39,230 nt of DNA from assembly GCA_902760865.1 (NCBI GenBank), contig CACWID010000027.1, positions 1-39,230 of the forward strand, read 5' to 3'. The notes under the pieces are model-generated. The model did no database searches, was not told the DNA's origin, and saw only the letters and a program-made list of their open reading frames with translations. The number at the start of each line of letters is the position of its first letter. Within the stretch, counting starts at the first letter, position 1. Positions 33,111 through 39,230 of the stretch are shown piece by piece. The translations under genes were made by a program, and so were the position numbers. Source of the DNA: an uncultured Bacteroidales bacterium (lineage in GTDB: Bacteria; Bacteroidota; Bacteroidia; Bacteroidales; Muribaculaceae).

Positions 33111-33575
33111 ATGGTCGAAAAAAAAATCACCACAAAGGTAAGGGTTTATTCTTATAATGAGCTCACTGAGGAGCAAAAAAAATTAGTTGACCTCGCTCGC
33201 GAGGCGACTATGAACTCCTATTCTCCCTATAGTAACTTCAAGGTGGGGGCTGCCCTTCTGCTAGATAACGGCGAGGTGTTTATCGGTGCTAATCAGGAGA
33301 ATGCGGCCTTTGCAGGCATCTGCGGTGAGCGTGCCGCACTCTATGCTGCAGGGGCAAAATTTCCCGGAGTACCCGTCAAGAGCGTTGCCATCACTTCTTT
33401 CACCCGCGGCGAGTTTGTCGTCGAGCCGACGGCTCCCTGTGGCGTATGCCGCCAGGCTTTCCTCGAGTTTGAGAAGAACGGCCATCCCATCGAGCTGATT
33501 CTTGCCGGTAAGGAGAAAATCTACATCATCGACAGTTTCCAGGACACTATGCCCCTGTCGTTCACCGAATTCTGA
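33111..33575 (+). CDS. cdd: Cytidine deaminase
   Basis: 154 aa. It deaminates cytidine and deoxycytidine in pyrimidine salvage, in the cytoplasm. Key segments: YSPYSNFKVGAALL, the substrate-binding NQEN (61-64), the zinc/catalytic pair Cys71 and Glu73 in GICGERAALY, and the zinc ligands Cys110 and Cys113 in APCGVCRQ. It starts MVEKKITTKVRVYSY, normal for Bacteroidetes relatives, which supports the ATG at 33111 and hence the 8-bp gap to the divergent gene. Confidence 0.95.
   Translation: MVEKKITTKVRVYSYNELTEEQKKLVDLAREATMNSYSPYSNFKVGAALLLDNGEVFIGANQENAAFAGICGERAALYAAGAKFPGVPVKSVAITSFTRGEFVVEPTAPCGVCRQAFLEFEKNGHPIELILAGKEKIYIIDSFQDTMPLSFTEF
33132..33139 (-). promoter_or_regulatory. -7 box of the glucosaminidase gene, inside cdd
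   Basis: On the minus strand this reads TACCTTTG. The start would be near 33126, so the two divergent transcripts would overlap over about 40 bp (33086-33126). Confidence 0.45.
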
Positions 33576-33622
33576 TTTTTCAGACCACGAATTAACGTCC
33601 GCTTACATCTTTCAAACTTATC

Positions 33623-33669
33623 AAACTACGGATTACGCTAATTGAGCCAATTAGCGTAATCCGTAGTTT
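33623..33669 (+). terminator. 21-bp perfect hairpin after cdd
   Basis: AAACTACGGATTACGCTAAT plus one T, loop GAGCC, then the exact inverted copy, followed by A-rich sequence. It sits 48 bp past the stop codon. It has no T-run beyond the stem's own TTT, so it may be a palindromic repeat (its ATTACGC core recurs at about 755-815 and 3770-3790) that acts as a transcript end. Confidence 0.6.
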
Positions 33670-33778
33670 AAAAAAGTGAACGGCTGCAACAGGTTTATAA
33701 AATGCCGGTTGTTTTAGGTCGTTTGGGTGCTGTTGATTGAAAACTAGACCTAACAACTGTCAACTGAAAACTTTTTAC

Positions 33779-33786
33779 TACCTTTG
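33779..33786 (+). promoter_or_regulatory. -7 box of the YfhO gene
   Basis: TACCTTTG. The start would be near 33793, with a leader of about 31 nt. Confidence 0.55.
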
Positions 33787-33823
33787 CAGGTTGTAATTTA
33801 GAAAACTAGTTAACGACAAGATA

Positions 33824-36343
33824 ATGAAGAGTAATTTTGACAAAAAACTGATCGGGTCATTGTCGCTGGCCGACGTGATCCACTTCGTGATCGCGGTGGT
33901 GGTCTTTGCCGCCATCTCGTGGATTTATTTCTATCCCAATGACGTGAACGGTGACGTGTTGCAGCAGAATGATGTCATGCAGGGTGCCGCCAACGGCCAC
34001 GAGACCAGCCAGATGGAGGCCGAGACCGGCGAAAAGTCGTGGTGGACGGGCGCACTGTTCAGCGGTATGCCCACGTTCCAGATTTCGCCTACCTATGAGG
34101 GCACCAACTATCTGAATCCCGCGTCGGTCTTGTACCGCTTGGGCTTCCCCACACCTGTCAGCTGGGTTTTCCTGCTCCTGCTGGGCTTCTTCCTGCTGAT
34201 GCTGGCCTTTAAGGTCAAGTGGTACTATGCTGTGCTGGGTGCTATCGGGTATGCCTTCTCGAGTTACTTCTTCATCCTGATGGGTGCCGGCCACATCTGG
34301 AAACTGATGGTGCTGGCCTACATCCCGCCCACCATTGCCGGTATCGTGTGGTGCTATCGCGGCAAGTACCTGGGTGGCGCTGCCGTTGCCGCCTTCTTTG
34401 CAGCCCTGCAGCTGGCCAGCAACCACGTGCAGATGACTTACTACTCGATGTTCATCATCGTGGCGCTGGTCATCGCCTATCTGGTCAAGGCCATCATGGA
34501 CAAGCAGGTGGGCCGCTGGTGCATCGCCACGGTGTCGCTGGCCGTAGCCGCCCTGTTGGCTCTGGCCGCCAACTCGCCCAACCTGTACCTTACTTATAAG
34601 TACTCCCAGGAGACCATGCGCGGCGGTCACAGCGAACTCACCCCCAAAGGCGAGGACGCTGTCAATGCCCAGTCCACCGAGGGAGGCCTCGACAAGGACT
34701 ATATCACCCAGTGGAGCTATGGCAAGGATGAGACCTTCACCCTGCTCATCCCCAACTGCAAGGGTGGCGCCACCATCAAGCCCGAACACGGTGACAACCG
34801 CATGCTGGCCCTGAGCGACGTCAAGAAGGTGGAGAAGATGGTCAATTCCGGCAAGATGAACAGCCAGGATGCCCAGATTCTCTCCCAGTTCCCGCAATAC
34901 TTCGGCGACCAGCCGATGACCAACGGCCCGGTCTATGTCGGCGCGCTCATCTGTGCGCTGTTCCTGCTGGGATGCCTCATCGTCAAGGGTCCGGTGAAGT
35001 GGGCCTTGCTCATCGTGACCATCATCAGCGTGCTGCTGTCTTGGGGTCACAACATGATGTGGCTCACCGACTGGATGATTGACCACTTCCCGATGTACAA
35101 CAAGTTCAGGACGGTGTCGTCGATACTCGTCATTGCCGAGTTGGCCATGCCTGCGCTGGCCGTGCTGGGCCTGCGTGAGCTGTTCAAGGAGCCCGACGGA
35201 TGGCGCAAACATAAGATGGCGCTGCTGTTCAGCTTCGGCTTGTGCGCTGTCATCTGCCTGCTGACGGCTATCTTCCCCGGAATGTTCGGCCACTACTCCG
35301 CCGAGGAGTACGAGCAGCTGGTGGTATCGGGCCAGATTCATCAGTTCCCCAGCGTGGATGCCGCGATTGCCGCAGCACGTGGCGCACTGGTGAGCGGCGA
35401 CGCTTGGCGCAGCCTCCTGGTCATCTTGGTCGGTTTCGGTGTCATCTTTGCTTACCTCAAGGGTAAACTCAACGAGATGGCGGCTACGCTCATCGTCGCT
35501 GGCATCGTCCTGGTGGACATGTATGCCGTGAACAAGCGCTACATCAATACTGACACGTTCACCTCGCGCTATGAGGTGGGCGAGCAGCAGTTCACCCCGC
35601 GCCCTGTCGATACCGAGATCATGCAGGACAAGGACATGAATTACCGCGTGATGGATGTGCGCCACTTCGGCGACGCGATGCCCAGCTACTTCCACAAGAC
35701 CATCGGTGGCTACCATGCCGCCAAGCTGTCGCGCTACAACGACCTGATCAACAACCAGATTGCCAATAACAATATCGCCGTGCTCAATATGCTCAACACG
35801 CGCTACCTCATCATCGATGACCAGACCGCGCAGCGCAATCCTGACGCACTGGGCAATGCCTGGTTTGTGGACTCGCTCACCTATGTGAACAATGCCGACG
35901 AGGAGATGGCCTTCATGGACAACTTCAACCCCGCCGTGAGCGCCGTTGCCGATGCCAAGTTCAAGCAGCAGCTGGGCGAGGCCAAGTCCGTACAGCCCGG
36001 TGACACCATCTACGAGACTTCCTATGCTCCCAACCACCTGACCTACAAGAGCCACAGCGCTACCGGAGGCCTGGCGGTCTTCAGCGAGGTGTATTTCCCC
36101 TGGGGCTGGAAGGTGACGGTTGACGGCAAACCCGTCGAGATGGGTCGCGTGAACTACGTGTTGCGTGCCCTGCAGCTGCCCGCCGGCGACCACGAGATTG
36201 ACTTCAAGTTCGTGCCCGACGAGGTGAACAAGACCCAGACCTGGGCCAAGATTGCTGTCATTGCCATCTACCTGATCCTCCTGCTGGCTTTGAACTATGC
36301 CATCTTCGGCAACAAACTGCGCAGGAAAGACGCTAATAGTTAA
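33824..36343 (+). CDS. YfhO-family polytopic membrane protein
   Basis: 839 aa with about a dozen membrane segments. Examples are HFVIAVVVFAAISWIYFYP near the start, WVFLLLLGFFLLMLAFKVKWYYAVLGAIGYAFSSYF, and a last helix near residue 815. A large periplasmic part (about residues 560-800) ends with VFSEVYFPWGWKVTVDGKPVEMGRVNYVLRALQLPAGDHEIDFKF, a hallmark of YfhO. The family resembles GT-C glycosyltransferases and in Gram-positives helps glycosylate lipoteichoic acid; the substrate here is unknown. The early WWTGALFSGMPTF motif is conserved in Bacteroidetes members. Short TTAACAG repeats follow the stop codon. Confidence 0.9.
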   Translation: MKSNFDKKLIGSLSLADVIHFVIAVVVFAAISWIYFYPNDVNGDVLQQNDVMQGAANGHETSQMEAETGEKSWWTGALFSGMPTFQISPTYEGTNYLNPASVLYRLGFPTPVSWVFLLLLGFFLLMLAFKVKWYYAVLGAIGYAFSSYFFILMGAGHIWKLMVLAYIPPTIAGIVWCYRGKYLGGAAVAAFFAALQLASNHVQMTYYSMFIIVALVIAYLVKAIMDKQVGRWCIATVSLAVAALLALAANSPNLYLTYKYSQETMRGGHSELTPKGEDAVNAQSTEGGLDKDYITQWSYGKDETFTLLIPNCKGGATIKPEHGDNRMLALSDVKKVEKMVNSGKMNSQDAQILSQFPQYFGDQPMTNGPVYVGALICALFLLGCLIVKGPVKWALLIVTIISVLLSWGHNMMWLTDWMIDHFPMYNKFRTVSSILVIAELAMPALAVLGLRELFKEPDGWRKHKMALLFSFGLCAVICLLTAIFPGMFGHYSAEEYEQLVVSGQIHQFPSVDAAIAAARGALVSGDAWRSLLVILVGFGVIFAYLKGKLNEMAATLIVAGIVLVDMYAVNKRYINTDTFTSRYEVGEQQFTPRPVDTEIMQDKDMNYRVMDVRHFGDAMPSYFHKTIGGYHAAKLSRYNDLINNQIANNNIAVLNMLNTRYLIIDDQTAQRNPDALGNAWFVDSLTYVNNADEEMAFMDNFNPAVSAVADAKFKQQLGEAKSVQPGDTIYETSYAPNHLTYKSHSATGGLAVFSEVYFPWGWKVTVDGKPVEMGRVNYVLRALQLPAGDHEIDFKFVPDEVNKTQTWAKIAVIAIYLILLLALNYAIFGNKLRRKDANS

Positions 36344-36407
36344 CAGTGAATAGTTAATAGTTAACAGTTAACAGTGAATAGGTCTCAAGTCGAGTGACTG
36401 ACAACAA

Positions 36408-37109
36408 ATGTCTAAATCAAGACGATATCTCAATGCCTGGAGCCGCCACCACCGTAGTGGCGGCTTTGGCATCCATTCGCCTTATGCTTTCCGCTTCGTG
36501 TGCAGTGTCTGGCGCCAGCCGTTGCCCTATTATGCCTATGAAGGTCTCCATCAGCTGATAGACACCATCAAGGGAGGAACTACGCGCCGGCAGCGTCGTG
36601 AGATGGACCTCATCACCGAGCGGGAAGCGAAACTGCTGTTCAGGGTAGCCAACTTTTTCAACCCGCGGCACATTCTGCAGGTGGGTGCCGCTACGGGCGT
36701 GGAGAGCATCGCTATGCTCGAGGTGAGCCATGAGAGCCGTCTGTATCTGGTGGACCCGCAGCTGGAGCAAAAGGCACTTGCTGTCAGGGTAATCAGGAGC
36801 GTTTTGGACCGGGTGGAGTGCTACGACGGATTGGCGGTGGCGGCCGATGAGTTCCTGGCCGCTGTCGAGCCTGGGACGAGTGCAATGGCGCTGATCAATA
36901 TGCCCGCTGATGTCGCTGTGGTGCAGCGCCTGCTGGATGCGGGCACAGTGGCCGTGATGCGTAACCTGCACCGTAACGGACAGTTAGAGGGTCTTTTCAA
37001 CGCCTGTTGCGCCCACATGACGACTGGCCAGACCTATTCAAACGGCAAGATCGCCATTCTCAATCCCCATCCCAAACTCCAGCGCGAGGATTTCTCGTTG
37101 TGGCTGTGA
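36408..37109 (+). CDS. Class I SAM-methyltransferase-like protein
   Basis: 233 aa. It starts RYLNAWSRHHRSGGFGIHSPYAFRFV, a conserved opening of a Bacteroidetes family annotated as class I methyltransferase. The putative SAM motif is HILQVGAATGVESIAML (about residues 88-104), followed by LYLVDPQLEQKAL. The glycine motif is degenerate (VGAATG), and no clear catalytic motif follows. The target is unknown, and it may not be active. It lies 64 bp after the YfhO gene with no visible promoter, so it may share that transcript. Confidence 0.7.
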   Translation: MSKSRRYLNAWSRHHRSGGFGIHSPYAFRFVCSVWRQPLPYYAYEGLHQLIDTIKGGTTRRQRREMDLITEREAKLLFRVANFFNPRHILQVGAATGVESIAMLEVSHESRLYLVDPQLEQKALAVRVIRSVLDRVECYDGLAVAADEFLAAVEPGTSAMALINMPADVAVVQRLLDAGTVAVMRNLHRNGQLEGLFNACCAHMTTGQTYSNGKIAILNPHPKLQREDFSLWL

Positions 37110-37175
37110 GAATGATGCCCGTTGACCACAACGGCTGCCGCTCTTTGGTGTTTACAATAATAATGCTGATGTGTG

Positions 37176-37206
37176 TTTGAAACTTGAAGGAAAAGTTGTA
37201 TCTTTG
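37176..37206 (+). promoter_or_regulatory. dnaX promoter
   Basis: TTTG (37176-37179), 19 bp, then TATCTTTG (37199-37206): a full match. The leader would be about 26 nt. Confidence 0.7.
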
Positions 37207-37238
37207 CACGTCAGACGAATAGACCATTTTGTAATCCA

Positions 37239-39065
37239 ATGAGTGACAAGTATATCGTATCGGCGCGCAAGTACAGGCCCTCGACGTTCCGCAGCGTAGT
37301 GGGGCAGCAGTCATTGACACATACCCTGAAGACGGCCATCGCCAGCGGACGCCTGGCTCACGCTTACCTCTTCTGCGGACCGCGAGGCGTGGGTAAGACC
37401 ACCTGTGCCCGCATCTTCGCCAAGACCATCAACTGCGAGCATCCCACCCCCGAGGGCGAAGCCTGTAACGAATGCCCGTCGTGCTTGGCGTTTAACGACC
37501 AGCGTTCCTACAACATCAACGAGCTGGATGCGGCGTCCAACAACAGCGTGGACAACATCCGCGACTTGACCGAGCAGGTGCGCATCCCGCCGCAGACTGG
37601 GCGTTACCGCGTCTTCATCATCGATGAGGTCCACATGTTGTCACAGGCGGCTTTCAACGCTTTCCTCAAGACGCTGGAGGAACCGCCCGAATATGCTATC
37701 TTCATCCTTGCCACTACCGAGAAGCAGAAGGTCATCCCCACCATCCTGTCGCGTTGCCAGATTTATGACTTCGCGCGCATCACCGTGCCCGATATCGTGC
37801 AGCAGCTGCAGTATGTGTGCGAGCAGGAGAGCATCGAGGCCGAGCCCGCCGCCCTCAACGTCATTGCCCAGAAGGCTGACGGCGCCATGCGCGACGCTCT
37901 GTCCATCTTTGACCAGGTAGCTGCATCGACCGAGGGGCACATCACCTATCAGAGCGCCCTCGATAACCTGAATGTGCTGGACTACGACTATTACTTCAGG
38001 CTCGTGGAGACATTCCTGGCCGGCGACGTGATGCAGGCGTTGCTGATTTATAAGGAAATCAGGGACAAGGGCTTCGACTCGCAGTTCTTCATCAACGGCC
38101 TGGCGCAGCACCTACGCGATCTGATGGTCGCCGCCACGCCCCAGACGCGCCGCCTGCTCGAGATGAACGACGAGGTGGCGCAGCGGTATGGCGAGCAGAG
38201 CGTCAAGCTGGCTCCGGCATTCTACTACCGCGCTTTGGACCTGTGTAATTCCTGTGACCTGAACTACCGCAATGCCAGCAGCAAGCAGTTACTGGTGGAG
38301 CTGACGCTGGTCAAGCTTTGTCAGTTGGTCACTCCGCAGACTCAGCCGGCCGCTCAACCGCCCATCCGTAAGATCGCTGCCGCGCCAGCGGCTCCGGCAC
38401 AGCGCTCCCAGCAAGGCCAGGCAGCGGCACCGCCCGCCCAGCAGCCTCCCACGACACAATCGGCCACACAGTCTGCACCGGCGGCCTCAACTCAGGCTGC
38501 CCGGCCTCCTCATCCTGCCGACCTGCCCCCGCATCCTGCCCAGGCTGCATCCCGCCCGGCCGCTGCTGCTGCTCCGTCGGCTCGCCCCATGCCCCGCGCC
38601 GTGGGCAATGCCCCCCGCATCATGGTGAACGTGCCTAATACCCAAGCCGCCAGCCAGCAACAGACAACGGCAGGCGCCGGTAAGCAGCTGAGAACCCGAG
38701 CGTTCACTGCCGATCAGCTGCAGACGGCATGGCAGGCCTACATCGACCAGCACCCGCAGGAGAGGGCGCTGTGCACGACGATGTCCTATGCCTTGCCTAA
38801 GGCCGAAGGCGACAACGCGGAGCACTATGTGATGACCGTCGCCAGCCCGACGGAACAGAAGAATGTGGAGGAGCACAAAGAAGCCTTGCTGCAGTTCCTG
38901 AGCGATGCTGTGAAAAACGACCGCCTCGTTCTCGACGTGAAGGTGAGCGACGTGCCGATGGACACGCCCAAAATCCTTTCGCCCCGTGAAGTCGTCGAGC
39001 AGATCAAGCAGCACAACCCCAACTTCACCCAGTTCCTCAAGGACTTCGACCTAGGCCTCGCCTAA
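37239..39065 (+). CDS. dnaX: DNA polymerase III subunit gamma/tau
   Basis: 608 aa. The clamp-loader AAA+ domain (about residues 1-220) has Walker A GPRGVGKTT (47-55), a zinc module with Cys66, Cys76, Cys79 and Cys82, Walker B VFIIDEVHM (126-133), LATTEKQK and the arginine-finger motif SRC (171-173). Domain III runs to about 365. A Pro/Ala/Gln-rich linker (about 368-485) follows, then a C-terminal domain (about 490-600, TADQLQTAWQAYIDQHP) that should contact the polymerase. No A-rich slippery site for a gamma form was seen. It loads the sliding clamp and joins the replicase. Confidence 0.96.
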   Translation: MSDKYIVSARKYRPSTFRSVVGQQSLTHTLKTAIASGRLAHAYLFCGPRGVGKTTCARIFAKTINCEHPTPEGEACNECPSCLAFNDQRSYNINELDAASNNSVDNIRDLTEQVRIPPQTGRYRVFIIDEVHMLSQAAFNAFLKTLEEPPEYAIFILATTEKQKVIPTILSRCQIYDFARITVPDIVQQLQYVCEQESIEAEPAALNVIAQKADGAMRDALSIFDQVAASTEGHITYQSALDNLNVLDYDYYFRLVETFLAGDVMQALLIYKEIRDKGFDSQFFINGLAQHLRDLMVAATPQTRRLLEMNDEVAQRYGEQSVKLAPAFYYRALDLCNSCDLNYRNASSKQLLVELTLVKLCQLVTPQTQPAAQPPIRKIAAAPAAPAQRSQQGQAAAPPAQQPPTTQSATQSAPAASTQAARPPHPADLPPHPAQAASRPAAAAAPSARPMPRAVGNAPRIMVNVPNTQAASQQQTTAGAGKQLRTRAFTADQLQTAWQAYIDQHPQERALCTTMSYALPKAEGDNAEHYVMTVASPTEQKNVEEHKEALLQFLSDAVKNDRLVLDVKVSDVPMDTPKILSPREVVEQIKQHNPNFTQFLKDFDLGLA

Positions 39066-39130
39066 TCCAGTCAATAGCGACTGTCCCCAGTAAACGACAA
39101 GCACAAGGAAAAACTCCCCCTCTAAGATTG

Positions 39131-39230
39131 CACTGCACCCCAAAAGTTGGACACAAAACTATTGGAGTGCAGTTATTATATGAGACATGATTTTGTAGAA
39201 AAGCTAAATGTGGTCCGTTCAATCACAAGT
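39131..39230 (+). mobile_element. Left end of an IS3-family insertion sequence (cut by the window end)
   Basis: The segment CACTGCACCCCAAAAGTTGG resembles the terminal inverted repeats of IS3-family elements. An imperfect inverted copy lies at 39157-39173 (15 of 17 positions paired with 39132-39148). A short open frame follows. The element lies about 65 bp after dnaX, and no dnaX terminator is visible in between. The right end is outside the window. Confidence 0.6.
39180..39230 (+). CDS. Start of an IS3-family transposase OrfA-like gene (3' end missing)
   Basis: The 17 visible codons read MRHDFVEKLNVVRSITS and stay open to the window edge. They lie just inside the IS end and resemble the helix-turn-helix start of IS3-family OrfA proteins. 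This is too short to be sure. Confidence 0.45.
   Translation, partial: MRHDFVEKLNVVRSITS

Noticed and set aside
33857-36193. Long minus-strand open frame opposite the YfhO gene
   Set aside because: Antisense shadow with His/Gln/Val-rich, unstructured product; the YfhO gene accounts for the region.
37239-39065. Programmed frameshift in dnaX to make a short gamma form
   Set aside because: No A-rich slippery sequence is present in the expected middle part of the gene.

Overview
The window looks like chromosomal DNA of a gut-type Bacteroidales bacterium, most likely Muribaculaceae or Prevotellaceae. The grounds are BspA/DUF285 repeat proteins ending in dockerin-like domains, two TonB-dependent receptors with Bacteroidetes-type barrels, a sigma / FecR-like / TonB-receptor operon, CD225/dispanin genes, and promoters of the Bacteroidetes form (TTTG, about 19-21 bp, then TAnnTTTG) in front of many genes. 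No rRNA, tRNA or CRISPR array was found.

Layout. 1-4119: the 3' end of one BspA-like secreted protein and a complete paralogue of 920 aa, each followed by a similar composite inverted-repeat element of about 230 bp. 4120-9770: a TonB-dependent receptor (minus), an AT-richer three-gene DUF3791/DUF3990 cassette, and a histidine kinase/response regulator pair. A perfect 23-bp direct repeat lies on each side of the cassette and may be the operator of the two-component system. 9773-12391: an L,D-transpeptidase lipoprotein, a 650-bp structured intergenic region with a candidate small RNA, and enolase. 12723-15873: a secreted dockerin-like protein, a small secreted lipocalin-like protein, and a DUF2752/dispanin/dispanin membrane-protein operon. 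15968-19296 (minus): rbfA, a LolC/E-type permease, a MaoC-like hydratase, aroQ and an O-methyltransferase. 19478-24631 (minus): a large M16 peptidase, three small membrane proteins and an ECF sigma factor. Two matching promoters, TGTAGT-N17-CGTCTA, point to a small ECF regulon here. 24859-30588: an MsbA-like ABC exporter, then on the plus strand an ECF sigma, a shortened FecR-like anti-sigma and an STN-containing TonB receptor. 30957-39065: kbl, a peptidoglycan glucosaminidase divergent from cytidine deaminase with only 8 bp between start codons, a YfhO membrane protein, a methyltransferase-like protein and dnaX. The window ends in the left end of what looks like an IS3-family insertion sequence.

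How the parts fit. Much of the window concerns the envelope: surface adhesin-like proteins, outer-membrane receptors, signalling that controls them, lipid and lipoprotein export, and cell-wall enzymes. The rest is housekeeping (enolase, aroQ, rbfA, cdd, dnaX). The less expected content is in the regulatory and intergenic DNA: a conserved ECF promoter pair, a putative response-regulator operator flanking an accessory cassette, leaderless-looking promoters, overlapping divergent promoters, and several families of short palindromic tandem repeats that abut stop codons.
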